Source: Endotrypanum monterogeii (lineage: Eukaryota; Euglenozoa; Kinetoplastea; Trypanosomatida; Trypanosomatidae). From it: a stretch of DNA of 64,000 nucleotides. Positions within the stretch are counted from its first letter, which is position 1. Each line of letters opens with the position of its first letter. Both the position numbers and the translations under genes were made by a program. The stretch spans positions 84,255 through 148,254 of the forward strand of contig CM007319.1 in the NCBI GenBank assembly GCA_000333855.2. Direction: 5' to 3'. Positions 1 through 9,610 of this stretch are shown one piece after another. A model generated the notes under the pieces. That model did no database searches and was not told the DNA's origin. It worked only from the letters and a program-made list of their open reading frames with translations.

Positions 1-366
1 GTCTCTGCACCTCGTGTTTTTTTCCATCTGTCGGTGATGATCAGAAACACTGAGCGCGACTTCAAAGCGAGGGAGAGGGGCTTAGTGACAGTGACCAAGC
101 TCGGGGGTCTCCACGCATGCTCCCTGGCCGTGTAAACAGCGCTTCGACCTTACTTCAAGTTCTCTCCTTTTTTTTTTCTCTCCGTTGTTTCTGATCGCTG
201 CTATGTGTGCGTCAGCGCCTCCGCTTCCAGTCACATTTCACCAGGCCACAGTAATAAGAAGGTACGCCGAGGTTTCGGTATCTCTTCCCTCCCCTCTGGG
301 ACGACACCCCTCCCCCCTCTGAAGACTCGGTCCTTTGGCTGGGCCTGACGGAGAGGTTGAAAGACA
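1..366. other. Intergenic / 5' UTR before the sphingolipid reductase gene
   Basis: No coding region is supported here. The stretch holds a polypyrimidine tract near 160-190 and a likely trans-splice acceptor, so its 3' part is probably the 5' UTR of the gene starting at 367. The window begins inside this intergenic region. Confidence 0.6.
160..215 (+). promoter_or_regulatory. Candidate spliced-leader acceptor (polypyrimidine tract + AG)
   Basis: A long C/T run at about 160-190 is followed by the first AG dinucleotide at 214-215, which would leave a 5' UTR of about 150 nt before the ATG at 367. This is the usual layout of a trypanosomatid trans-splice site; the exact AG is inferred. Confidence 0.45.
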
Positions 367-1386
367 ATGTGGCCCTTTTTTGTAGCTGTGGCCGCTGTTC
401 TCGGCGCATCGCTCGTGCTTGCTGCATCATGGGCAGTGCAGCGTGTTCCAAAATGGGAGTGGGAGTCCTCCACGGTGCTCATCACCGGCGGCAGTACTGG
501 CATTGGCCTCGCCACTGCCAAATGCATAGTACGGAAGCAAGTTCCATTTCTTGTTCTCGCAGCACGGCGCGAGTCGGTCCTGCAGGAGGCAGAGATAGAG
601 GTGAAGAAGGTCGTCGAAGAGTGCCACAGCTGCACACGCGTATCCTTTGTAACAATGGATGTGACGGACGAAGCCTCAGTTGCAGCAGGTCTTGCACGTG
701 CCAAGGAGCAGTGCGACGGTCACCCGATCAACCTACTGATCTGCAACGCCGGCTTTTCGTACCCTGCTCGCTTTGTAGACAGTACTATGGCACATGCAAG
801 ACAGATGATGGATGTCAACTATTTCGGGTGCTTGGCCGTGTTGTGGAATGTGCTTCCACTCATGCTGGTGATGAAAAGAGGTCGTATTATACTGATCAGC
901 AGCATGGCGGCTAGGGCACCGGTTGCAGGGTTCTCTCTGTACAGCGCTACCAAGGCTGGTCTGCGTGCCTTCGCTCACAGTCTGGACATGGAGAACAGCT
1001 GCCTTGGCGTTCGCGTTCAGGTCGTCAGCCCGCCTGATGTGGAAACACCAGGGTACGTACTGGAGAACGAAGTCAAGAGCCCCGAGTGCGTTGCTATTTC
1101 TTCATTTGGTGGAGCAAAGCCCTTCACGGCAGATGCCATGGCTCAGTCCATTCTTGATGGCATCTCAGAGTACTCGTTTGACATTACGCTTGGGTCAGAT
1201 GGCGCAATGCTGAGCTACGCCTCTGCCGGCATGGAGCCGGCCACGAGTCTGAGATCGCTCCTGTTGCAGTTGTTGTTTAGCGGCCCACTTCGACTTGGGT
1301 TGGCACTCTTCTCGAGGATACACTACGGCATTGTAAAGAAGGTGCGCCTATCGGAGGCGTCGACCGGGCGGCTGTCACGTCGGTAG
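367..1386 (+). CDS. KDSR: 3-ketodihydrosphingosine reductase (short-chain dehydrogenase)
   Basis: A 339-residue short-chain dehydrogenase/reductase. The nucleotide-binding motif TGGSTGIG lies at residues 40-47, an NAG motif follows, and the catalytic YxxxK is YSATK at 192-196 with an upstream SSMAA serine. A hydrophobic N-terminal segment (about 4-24) and a C-terminal hydrophobic stretch (about 290-310) flank the Rossmann domain, as expected for an ER membrane enzyme. In this family KDSR reduces 3-ketodihydrosphingosine to sphinganine with NADPH, the second step of sphingolipid synthesis; in Leishmania this feeds inositol phosphorylceramide production. Length is close to that of animal and fungal KDSR. 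The ATG at 367 is the natural start because it precedes the membrane anchor. Another membrane-anchored SDR is possible, but the overall sequence pattern fits KDSR best. Confidence 0.8.
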   Translation: MWPFFVAVAAVLGASLVLAASWAVQRVPKWEWESSTVLITGGSTGIGLATAKCIVRKQVPFLVLAARRESVLQEAEIEVKKVVEECHSCTRVSFVTMDVTDEASVAAGLARAKEQCDGHPINLLICNAGFSYPARFVDSTMAHARQMMDVNYFGCLAVLWNVLPLMLVMKRGRIILISSMAARAPVAGFSLYSATKAGLRAFAHSLDMENSCLGVRVQVVSPPDVETPGYVLENEVKSPECVAISSFGGAKPFTADAMAQSILDGISEYSFDITLGSDGAMLSYASAGMEPATSLRSLLLQLLFSGPLRLGLALFSRIHYGIVKKVRLSEASTGRLSRR

Positions 1387-2162
1387 GGGCGGTGGCGCTT
1401 TTTAAAATGTGTTTGCGGCGGCTCGCACAGATCGAGATGTACGCCATCACTATTTGACGTTAGGGGGGGGGGTGACGAGTCAAAGGGAAAAAGGAGAAGT
1501 TGCTGCTAACGTAATATATCGGGGTCACCATCGCCCGGAGGGGGGAAAAAGAAGAGGGATTATCTAGCACGTCAACAGTCGCCTACCCACACAAACGCGT
1601 AGAGGCCAATCAATGTGTGCGAAATTAGTGTGTTGACGCCGCGATGCTCAGGATCGTGTGAATATCGTCACTAGGATTGTCTTGCCGTGAGGGAGAAGTT
1701 TTGTCCCCGTTGTTCAGTAGGTCAGGGGCGAGAGTGCGCACACGAGGGCGTTGTGTACAAGTATTCTCTGTCGTCGTCGCACTCAGTTTTCTCTTACGTA
1801 TCACAGTTACCACACTAGATCCCGCCCTTTTTTCCCTTTCTGCCAATCTTTCCCCGACTGGCCCATGTGCTCAACGTGCGTGTGCGCCGACCTCTCCTCT
1901 GAGCGGCACTGTTGCGCACTCATGTGCCGACAAAAAAAATGAAGGAAACTGCAGATTATACCGCGCAGTGAAGACTCTCCGCTCATTTTATTGATTCAAA
2001 ACTTCTTTTTCTGGTTGCCACGCGAGCACCGACACACACTCTTTTCGCACAACCTGTGCTTGTTGTCTGTGTACGCATATGGCTGTCGCCGGCCTGCGCA
2101 AAACAGTTGGCAGTGATACAGAGTGGGAAGAGGAGGGGGAGGGGTGATTCCTGTTAGTTGTA
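1387..2162. other. Intergenic spacer, no gene seen
   Basis: About 780 bases of mixed-composition sequence with G runs near 1464 and pyrimidine runs near 1820-1860 and 2001-2011. Short open frames overlap on both strands, but none resembles a protein. It should contain the poly(A) site of the reductase and the splice acceptor of the next gene. Confidence 0.5.
1820..1903 (+). promoter_or_regulatory. Candidate spliced-leader acceptor region
   Basis: Clustered pyrimidine runs (about 1822-1858 and 1890-1900) precede an AG at 1902-1903. A second weaker option is the T run at 2003-2011 with AG at 2025-2026. The choice between them cannot be made from sequence alone. Confidence 0.3.
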
Positions 2163-3647
2163 ATGTCCACGTACTTTTTCCGGTTTCCACCTCTGCGTCT
2201 ATGCGCGTTTTCTCTATTTGGTGGCTGTACAGTTGTGCTGGGTAGTGGTCTTTGGGATGCTCTGCTCGCCAGGCGCGGCGCCGTTCCTTTATTTGACAGC
2301 GCTGGTGTGATCAAGACGGAGGTGTCGGCGCGCTACCCGTGCGAGGTAATCAACGGCTTTGACGTCGTCATCCGCAGCTTTTACGTGCCCGTAGCGTCCG
2401 ACAGCGGCGACCAGGCTCAGGCGCTGTCTCTGTCATCGCGGCTTCGTCGTTTTTTTGATCTTTTTTCCAACGAAACACACCGCGTGGACAGCGCCGACTT
2501 GACTGTGACCGCAGCGGAAGCCCAACCGGTCCGGGTGGTGGTACGAGATACCATGGACACGGCGAGTGGGGACGGATCGAAGCTCATCGCAGCCTCCAAC
2601 TGGCCACCTGGTACCTCCAAATACTCCGCTCTAATACTGGAGCCCGCCTCGCGGACCGGTGGCAGTTCAGGTGCCCCGTCGTCGGAGCTCCCACACTCGT
2701 TGCTGCGGCAGCTCGCGGACGGGGCCACCCACCAATCTCTCTGTCGCTGCAACCCGCGGTCAACGCTGCTCGACATGGCGTGTGAGAGCGATCCTGCGTA
2801 CCTTGGCGCTCCCTATCTCCGTGTGCTTCTAAGCAGTCTCCTGTTGCTGCCTTCCACCCTCTCGCTCTGGAATGTCGCTGTTCTCGGGATAGGCGGCGGC
2901 TCACTGCCGATGTTTCTCCAGCACTACTTCGCGCCCCGTATTCATCGGTGTGACTTGGTGGATGTTGAGCCAATGTGCATCAAGGCGGCGGTGGAGCAAC
3001 TAGGCATGAAGGAGTTGCTGAATGCGGTGACTTTGGAGAAAGAGGGCGGTGGGGTCCATTACTACGTCGAGGATGCCGTCAGCTACCTTTCCCACCGCGT
3101 CGGCGACACCGAAAATCGAGCAAAACTGCCTTTGCGGGACGACTCCGGGAAGTTGACAGGGAGTGAGGGTGTTGTTGTTGCACCACGCCACAGCTCTCCT
3201 GTTTTCCATGATGTGATTCAGTCGAATTTCGCCGTGTCTCCAGCTACAAGCACCACGCGCCAGCGCCAACTCGATCTGTTGTTGGTGGACCTTTTTGTCG
3301 GCAGTGAGCTCGACAGCGCCGTCACATCGCACGAGTTTCTGCGTCTGTGCCGTGGTGCCTTGTCTCCCCACGGTGTAGTCGCCTTTAACCTTCCTGTGGC
3401 GGACAGGCGCTTTGTTCAGCTCTGCAAAGAGATTTTTGGCACTCACAATGTCTATCGTATTCCTGTCCCGGCAAGCTCGAACGAGGTGGTTCTCGCTCGC
3501 GGTGGACCCCAGTGTAATGTTGCCCTGGCTGAGGCTTCGCGTCTTTCCCACCGCCACATGTTTCGCCGGGCAAAGGAACTCACCGCGCAGTATCGTCTGC
3601 CTTACGACCTCGCTAACCACTATCCTCTCTGGTGGCGACTCTGGTAG
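2163..3647 (+). CDS. METTL13 / spermidine-synthase-like methyltransferase
   Basis: A 494-residue protein with a class I SAM-binding Rossmann domain in its second half. The glycine-rich motif GIGGGSLP is at about residues 242-249, followed by an acidic loop (DLVDVEP) and a later LLLVDLFVG strand. The run from GGGSLP through a HGVVAFNLP strand resembles the C-terminal spermidine-synthase-like domain of METTL13, which in animals methylates eEF1A. Spermidine synthase itself is less likely, because the aminopropyltransferase signature is not apparent. The N-terminus (about 1-40) is hydrophobic and could be a signal anchor or mitochondrial presequence. A low-complexity region rich in Ser, Gly and Pro sits near 140-190. 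It probably acts as a protein methyltransferase; the substrate is not visible in the sequence. Confidence 0.6.
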   Translation: MSTYFFRFPPLRLCAFSLFGGCTVVLGSGLWDALLARRGAVPLFDSAGVIKTEVSARYPCEVINGFDVVIRSFYVPVASDSGDQAQALSLSSRLRRFFDLFSNETHRVDSADLTVTAAEAQPVRVVVRDTMDTASGDGSKLIAASNWPPGTSKYSALILEPASRTGGSSGAPSSELPHSLLRQLADGATHQSLCRCNPRSTLLDMACESDPAYLGAPYLRVLLSSLLLLPSTLSLWNVAVLGIGGGSLPMFLQHYFAPRIHRCDLVDVEPMCIKAAVEQLGMKELLNAVTLEKEGGGVHYYVEDAVSYLSHRVGDTENRAKLPLRDDSGKLTGSEGVVVAPRHSSPVFHDVIQSNFAVSPATSTTRQRQLDLLLVDLFVGSELDSAVTSHEFLRLCRGALSPHGVVAFNLPVADRRFVQLCKEIFGTHNVYRIPVPASSNEVVLARGGPQCNVALAEASRLSHRHMFRRAKELTAQYRLPYDLANHYPLWWRLW

Positions 3648-4257
3648 GCAGTGTTGGATGAGAATGGTTCACGACAGCGCGTGCCGCGCTTGCCAAAACA
3701 TTTTGGCCCGTGGTTGATTTTTTAACTCGTCTGTGCGTACATGACCATCTTTGTGTCTCTGGAGGAGACAGGTTGCGTCACCGCGAGGTAGTGGAGGAGG
3801 AGGCGACTTGGGGATCTGAACCTGTCTCGACCCACGTGTGCCCGTGGCAGCTGCAGCAGCAGCAACAAGAAAGAAAAAAAACAGTACAACCAAGCACACA
3901 AACGTTTCTCTAGCAGGGGGATGCATAGTGGCTTTTGTTGTTTTTGATGTGCTACCGTCTGTGTTTGAGCTTCCTCTTACCTATTTAGTTGTCGCTGTGT
4001 CCAGCAGCGTCGTTCTCTGCTCATGAACAAGTGCATGTGCTTCCCTCTGCTTCCCTTGTATCTTCATATATTACAAAGAAGAAATTATTCTCGGATCAAA
4101 ACAGTGTACTTTTTTGGCTTCGTGCATAGGCGAGGGCGACCACACAGATCGGCACGCCTTCCCGGTCACTTGCAAAAAAACAAAAACAAAAAAGTGAAAC
4201 ACACATTCAACCGCACGGAGGGAGGGATAAAGGGTTTGTCGACACACTGCAGTGCGA
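3648..4257. other. Intergenic spacer, no gene seen
   Basis: About 600 bases with a CAG-type run near 3846-3870 and pyrimidine stretches at 4041-4063. The open frames are short and low in complexity. No gene is supported. Confidence 0.5.
4041..4078 (+). promoter_or_regulatory. Candidate spliced-leader acceptor
   Basis: Pyrimidine-rich stretch at 4041-4063 followed by the first AG at 4077-4078, about 180 nt upstream of the next ATG. Confidence 0.35.
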
Positions 4258-6378
4258 ATGGCTGCTACCATCGAAGCTGCGCGTGCGTGTGCCTTCACGC
4301 TGCTCTTCCATAGTTTGCGTCTACACGCCTTTCGAGGCGCACTTCCGCATGTCCTGCTGGTTGTAGATCGAGTGCCTTGTGTGCAACAGAAAGTGGTCAC
4401 GGAGGGTTACTTGCAGGTGCTGCGGGCCTACGAACAGCAGGGTCCAAGATACTTGACGGAAAAACAAAATCACATTTTGAAGCCAACGACTAGCCCATGG
4501 TCAGCACCGACAGATGTAAGTGAGTCAATCGAAAGCTACGAAGACAAGTTGTTCATTTCGCTGAAGCCCGGCGCAGAGACGCCGAGCGGGTCTGGGGGTT
4601 TCACTGCCCATCCTCCCCCGTCGTCGTCGTCGTCAGCCGAAGAATACCCCACCCCCCTTTCCTACTCGCTCATGCCGTTTTGGAGTGAGGATTTTTTGGT
4701 TTCCGTGAAACGCCTGCAGAGGTTTTTCCGTCACTGCGGTGATGGGCAGCTCGAGACACAGAGACGCGCGCAAGAGGAAGCTTCCGCAGCGGAAGAGGTT
4801 ACCACGACGTCATTGTCCCCATCGACAACACGGTCGAGTGTGTGGACAGAAGAGTTGTTCAAGCAGGAGTTCGAAGCTCTCGGCTCGCTTCTGGGGCCAC
4901 TGCTTTCTGCCAAGGGCGAGCCTATCGAAGACGATACCACCGCAGACTCACCTCGTTGGCAGGCCCTCTTCAACGGGTCTCCGCGAGAGCTTCTCGGGTG
5001 TGTTTTGGTCCAAGAAAATGCCTTTCAGAATGAGATGAGGAGCTACCGACTGCGACTCAGTCTATTTGATCTTGGCATTCGTGTGGCGGAACACTGTCAT
5101 CTGGGCATTATGAGTCAGGCAGCAGATCGGTTGGCCAGTGAGGGCCGCTACACGGAGGCGCTGGAGGACGATCAGGTATACAGCTACTCCCGCTCATGTG
5201 CGTTTCGTCCTGAGCAGGCCCAGTGCCTAGCGAGGGCCATCGCTGATTCTATCGACTTGCACTGCTGGCGGCGCTCTGCGGCTCCTGTACATCCCACGGC
5301 ATGTGCAGAACATGCCACTCTGGCCTCCGTCAAAGCTGCGCTGGAGAATGCTGAGCTTCAGTACATCTTCAATCCAGGTGCATTGGGTGGCCTCGCCTCT
5401 TCGACAACGGCAGTCAACACCGCCACTGATGTTGAGGTTGCCTTGCGAGCGCCCATCGAGGGCCCTGGAATGCCGCTCACGATTGTGTGCCGTGACACAG
5501 CTAAGATGCTCGTCTACAGCGGAGGGATGGAGGACTGTCTGATCAATACCGGCTACTATCCTGCAGCCTACGCACCAGAGCGCAACGACGTCGTGCGGCA
5601 CCGCGAGCGCTTTCCGACGCTGTGCAGCGAGCTGACTGCTACGGTCAGGGAAAGTGACGTGGAAGAGGAAGGCGCAGCGGTCCTCCCATCGGTGCGTGGA
5701 CGCTTGAAGAAAAAAGACTACCTCGCGATGCTCAAAGAGAAAGGGCAGAAACCAAACAAGCACCCGAAGGACGGCGACGAGGAGGAGGACGGTGCCATTC
5801 CGCGCAGTGCCCCTTCTGGCTCGTGCATCTCCAACAGCATCGGCGGCACTTTCCCCATTGGCGAGGTGATCAGCGAGTCATACGACCTTTCGCAGCTCAG
5901 CGGTACCTGTGATGTGTTTGCGTACCCCGATGTCTTCAAGCAGGTCACCTTAAGTCGACCCGCGCCGTTCACCATGACTGTGACGAAAGGCGTCGTAACA
6001 CACATCAGCGAAGGCGCTCCAAAAGAGTTTCTCGATTTACTTGGTCTTGTACGCCAGGTGGAGGGCCAGTGCCACGTGCGAGAGTTGGGCATTGGCCTCA
6101 ACCCATACGTAGGACCAGCCCACATCGTGAGCGACGTGACTACGTTCGAGCGGCAGTGGGGTATTCACTTATCTCTAGGTCAGCGCCACCCGCTGTTCGT
6201 AAAGCAACGTGAGCGGCGCAACGCTGACGGTACAGTGGCCGCCGGTGTGCGTGTCGATGGTCCCGTCCTAAAGCGTAAAGCTGGTAAGTATCACATTGAC
6301 GTGTTTGTGGATGCAGCTCAGCTTCGCATGGGGGACGTGTTCACCGTCGACTTCACCAAGGGCGTCGCGGTTCACTAA
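4258..6378 (+). CDS. Large protein with M29 aminopeptidase-like C-terminal domain
   Basis: A 706-residue protein; the first ATG is at 4258 (the frame is open slightly upstream but only with GTG). Residues 1-350 look poorly conserved, with Ser/Pro/acidic low-complexity around 110-190. The last 180 residues recall thermophilic metalloproteases of the M29 (aminopeptidase T/AmpS) fold. GTFPIGEV places a glutamate at 536, RELGIGLNP one at 609, WGIHLSLG a histidine at 637, and YHIDVF a histidine at 679 and an aspartate at 681. As I recall, the order and spacing match the E, E, H, H, D metal ligands of M29 enzymes. A lysine-rich acidic insert (about 480-515) precedes this block. It may be an active metallopeptidase or a divergent non-peptidase relative such as the dihydroxypyridine dioxygenase branch. 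Function is inferred, not shown. Confidence 0.5.
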   Translation: MAATIEAARACAFTLLFHSLRLHAFRGALPHVLLVVDRVPCVQQKVVTEGYLQVLRAYEQQGPRYLTEKQNHILKPTTSPWSAPTDVSESIESYEDKLFISLKPGAETPSGSGGFTAHPPPSSSSSAEEYPTPLSYSLMPFWSEDFLVSVKRLQRFFRHCGDGQLETQRRAQEEASAAEEVTTTSLSPSTTRSSVWTEELFKQEFEALGSLLGPLLSAKGEPIEDDTTADSPRWQALFNGSPRELLGCVLVQENAFQNEMRSYRLRLSLFDLGIRVAEHCHLGIMSQAADRLASEGRYTEALEDDQVYSYSRSCAFRPEQAQCLARAIADSIDLHCWRRSAAPVHPTACAEHATLASVKAALENAELQYIFNPGALGGLASSTTAVNTATDVEVALRAPIEGPGMPLTIVCRDTAKMLVYSGGMEDCLINTGYYPAAYAPERNDVVRHRERFPTLCSELTATVRESDVEEEGAAVLPSVRGRLKKKDYLAMLKEKGQKPNKHPKDGDEEEDGAIPRSAPSGSCISNSIGGTFPIGEVISESYDLSQLSGTCDVFAYPDVFKQVTLSRPAPFTMTVTKGVVTHISEGAPKEFLDLLGLVRQVEGQCHVRELGIGLNPYVGPAHIVSDVTTFERQWGIHLSLGQRHPLFVKQRERRNADGTVAAGVRVDGPVLKRKAGKYHIDVFVDAAQLRMGDVFTVDFTKGVAVH

Positions 6379-7623
6379 GGGGAATGAACGCTGGCTGAAA
6401 TGACCCCGTGTACAGGTGTACACTGCGATCCGATATCTTTTTGCTTCCCTTTCTTATTCCCCCCTTTTTTTTTCTCGCTTCCTTAGAAGGGGGGTTTCCA
6501 AGCGGTGTGTGGGACAGTCTTTCGCAGGCTGTGCGCCGTGCCTTCACGGCCCTTCCTCCTTTTCTTGACATCTTAAGTTCACGATGGCGCCCCCTTCCCC
6601 TGATTTGCTGTGCGTGAGATGAGACTGCAGATCTCTTGACACGGCTTGGGGCCGAGGAGGAGGGGGGAAATGGTGATTGCTAAGGTGGCGTGCCCCAGGA
6701 TGGACAGAAGTTGAAGAAGGGAACATGAAGGTAATCACAGAAACGCAAGTATTTATATGCTCTCATCTTCACATGGACCACTGCAAGAAGAAATAAATAA
6801 TACCATTCGAGCCATCGGTCATGGGTTTATCAGAAAGCTAATACGTTTCATTTTCACGCATTCCTCTACCCCCAACGTGCGCACTCACCTCTCGAAGTCG
6901 TCTCGTGGGTTCTTCCAAAGGGTGCATCGACTTCTCCTTGTCTGATCTTTTTCTTTTCTTTCCCATGTCCCAGTGGGGGGGGGCGTAAAGGAAAAGTAGG
7001 ACGTGTGTGTGTCTCGTGGATATACATCCCTGTGAGGGGTGGTGCCGGTGTGGGGGGGAATTTGTGTTTGCCGCGCCCTTCTCAACTGCTCCCTCTCAGG
7101 CAACCTGATCGTCGGACTTCACATCTGCGACTCAGAAGGTTTCAGGCTTTTGGGCGACTTTGAAGTGAGTCCAACGTTGCTGTGGTGTTTGCCTTTCTCC
7201 GAGTCGGCTTTCTTCCTGTGCGCCGCCTGTTTCCTTCCCTCCCAGTCTCTGTGCTGCTCGCAAGAGTCATCGTCGTATGCGCGCGTGGATGTCTCCAGCG
7301 TAGCCTTCGACGACTACGAGGTACTCTCATTCATCGCTAACCCATCAACGCCACACCCCATTTTTTTTATAAATTCGAACTTCGACTTGTTCAATTGGTG
7401 ATTTGGGGGTCGTGGCTCGACGACGATTGACACGTTTCCTTTCCTTTCTACTCGTTGCGACTGCGTATTAATATTTGTTCCCCCCTGTCGTGTGTAGGTC
7501 GTTTGGCTGCGTGGACGTGAGGTCTTTTCTTGCCCCCCTGAATTCTCCGATTTGTTACCAAAGTACGACTTTCACTTCATTGCACGAACACACAGCAACC
7601 CTCCTCCGGCATCACCACCCTAA
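6379..7623. other. Intergenic spacer, no gene seen
   Basis: About 1.2 kb of T/C-rich DNA with G runs near 6657-6670, 6974-6984 and 7051-7060. The longest open frame (7039-7401) is rich in Cys, Phe and Ser, typical of translated pyrimidine tracts. No gene is supported. Confidence 0.5.
7522..7563 (+). promoter_or_regulatory. Candidate spliced-leader acceptor
   Basis: T/C tract at 7522-7539 followed by AG at 7562-7563, about 60 nt before the ATG at 7624. Confidence 0.4.
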
Positions 7624-8520
7624 ATGTTGGCATGTACCCCACTTCGCTCTGCAGCGTCGGCTGGCCTGTCTCTAGACAAGTTCAAGGTGCTGCGCCAGTC
7701 CGAATGCGTCCTGCGATACGAAGCCGCGTCACAGGTGGCTATTTTGTCAATGGAGCGACACGCGCGAAAGAATGCGATAGGCGTCAGCTTCCTGAACTGC
7801 ATTCAGCAGGCCATTGACATGTGTAGTGCTGGGGCGCCCTCTGCTGCTCGCACCACCCCCGCTGACGCCGACTGCCCACCTGTGCGCTGCTTGATCGTTT
7901 CCAGTGCCGTGCCAAAAGTTTTCTGTGCTGGGGCAGATTTGAAGGAACGAAAGGAAATGTCTGTGGAACAGTCGCGCGCCTTCGTGCAGCGGCTGCGCCA
8001 AACTTTTAATGATTTGGAGGACCTGCCCATTCCGACCATCGCTGCCATAGAGGGCAAGGCGCTCGGTGGCGGCATGGAGCTTGCGTTGGCGCTTGATATG
8101 CGCGTGGCAGGCGACGAGGCTGCCATGGGCTTCCCGGAGACAGGGCTTGCCATCCTTCCCGGCGCAGGTGGCACAGTGCGTGCCCCTGCTGTTCTGGGCG
8201 TTAGCCGTGCACTGGAGATGATCCTTACAGCGGAGCAAGTATCCGCCCAGCGTGCTCTGGAGCTTGGGCTTGTGAATCGTGTCGTGCCGGCTGGATCGGC
8301 CTTGGACGCTTCGCTGGATCTGGCCTTGCGCATCTCCAGAAATGGGCCGCTGGGCGTGTGCGCCGCGAAAAAGGCAGTACGATCTTCTGTTGGCAAGACG
8401 CGGGCGGAGGCGATGCGGGTGGAATCGGATCAGTACGAGATCGTGCTTGCTACCGAGGATCGCCTCGAGGGTCTCAGGGCCTTTGCGGAGCGTCGCCCCC
8501 CAGTATACAAAGGTAAGTAA
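7624..8520 (+). CDS. Enoyl-CoA hydratase/isomerase, AUH-like, probably mitochondrial
   Basis: A 298-residue crotonase-family enzyme. The oxyanion and active-site region is intact: FCAGADLKERKEM near residue 99, GGGMELALALDM with glutamate 152, and FPETGLAILPGAGGT with glutamate 172. These two glutamates correspond to the catalytic pair of enoyl-CoA hydratases. The combination of ADLKER and an ILPGAGGT loop is closest to AUH, the 3-methylglutaconyl-CoA hydratase of leucine breakdown, which also binds AU-rich RNA in animals. The first 20-25 residues carry few acidic residues and look like a mitochondrial targeting peptide. A generic fatty-acid enoyl-CoA hydratase remains possible. The ATG at 7624 follows a likely splice acceptor closely, which supports this start. 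Confidence 0.8.
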   Translation: MLACTPLRSAASAGLSLDKFKVLRQSECVLRYEAASQVAILSMERHARKNAIGVSFLNCIQQAIDMCSAGAPSAARTTPADADCPPVRCLIVSSAVPKVFCAGADLKERKEMSVEQSRAFVQRLRQTFNDLEDLPIPTIAAIEGKALGGGMELALALDMRVAGDEAAMGFPETGLAILPGAGGTVRAPAVLGVSRALEMILTAEQVSAQRALELGLVNRVVPAGSALDASLDLALRISRNGPLGVCAAKKAVRSSVGKTRAEAMRVESDQYEIVLATEDRLEGLRAFAERRPPVYKGK

Positions 8521-9610
8521 TTTGGAGTTGTCGAGGCGGCAGCATTCATCTTTCATGGCTGGTTGCTCTAGCTGTATCACAGTACATCGGCTGCTTCTGC
8601 TCCCGTTGTCTGTCAACGTATATCACTCTCTGTCAACCTCCCTCTCAAAGATCAGATCTGCTGTGTGTGTGTCATCCGTGAGTGTTTTAGGTGGCCTAGA
8701 AGTAGCTCATTTCCGCCGCAACTCTTTTTTCCCCCAAGCTCACACTGCATACCACTTCGGGTCAGACGCCCGTTCCCGTCGTCTTCTCCAATTCGGAACA
8801 TTTCCATTGAGATTCTTCACCTGGGGCGGCAGCCAGACGGCACCACGCCGTTGCCGACTGTCGTGGTGTGTTTTTCTTTTGATAGTCTCTCGTGCTCGTG
8901 GGCCTCATCGTTGCCGGGGGGAAAGATGGCGGGTAAGGAAGATGCAGTAGACCCCCTTTCCGTGCGTGTACGTGGGCGTGCGCGGGGGGGGGGGCAGGTG
9001 TAGATATTGTGGCTCCTGGTTTGTTTACCTCAGCGACGTACATGCCGATTTAGGTATATGTTGCTCTCCACGCCCGCATCTCTTCTGGCCATGCGTAGTC
9101 ATAATAAGCTGTGCACATAGCTGCTGCTGTTGGATGCTGCCTTTTTTTTTTTTGCCTTACCACGGCCGCCATGTCTGGAGTCTTTTCTAATATATCCTTA
9201 CTTGATGACTACCGCTCAATGAATCTACTTCTGCTTCCCTTTTTCTTTGCACCCATGCGCCCCCGTATGCCATGCGGAACGTTTGTTACCCTCACCAATA
9301 CCAACCACCCACCACGAATAGAAGGGATTTCTCAAGCTCAAACAGCAACCCAATCGCACACATTTACTTCTCCCCCCCCCACACACACTACACTACACAC
9401 ACCACACAAATACACCACACAAATACATACGAACCGGAAATATTTCCCTTGGTCGCTCGGTCAACGCTCTTAGACATCCAACATTAGCACCCACACACAA
9501 GTAGCCTTTTCCCTTTCCCCAGACCACTGAGCACACCTCATCTCACACCTCATTTCACATCTCACCAGACACAGACACACTCCCACACACGCACGTATAT
9601 ACTCAGCCTC
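8521..9610. other. Intergenic spacer and 5' UTR of DHH1
   Basis: About 1.1 kb without a convincing gene. It contains a T run near 9141-9153, a G run near 8984-8995, and a CA-rich zone at 9360-9430 with an imperfect direct repeat of a CACCACACAAATA-type unit. Other short direct repeats of a CTCATCTCACAC type occur at 9535-9565. Confidence 0.5.
9505..9522 (+). promoter_or_regulatory. Candidate spliced-leader acceptor of DHH1
   Basis: A clean run of C and T at 9505-9520 ends directly in AG at 9521-9522, leaving a 5' UTR of about 88 nt. This is the textbook shape of a trans-splice acceptor. Confidence 0.6.

Noticed and set aside
7747..8616. Minus-strand frame of 289 codons over the enoyl-CoA hydratase
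   Set aside because: Antisense shadow of a well-supported gene with intact crotonase motifs on the + strand.
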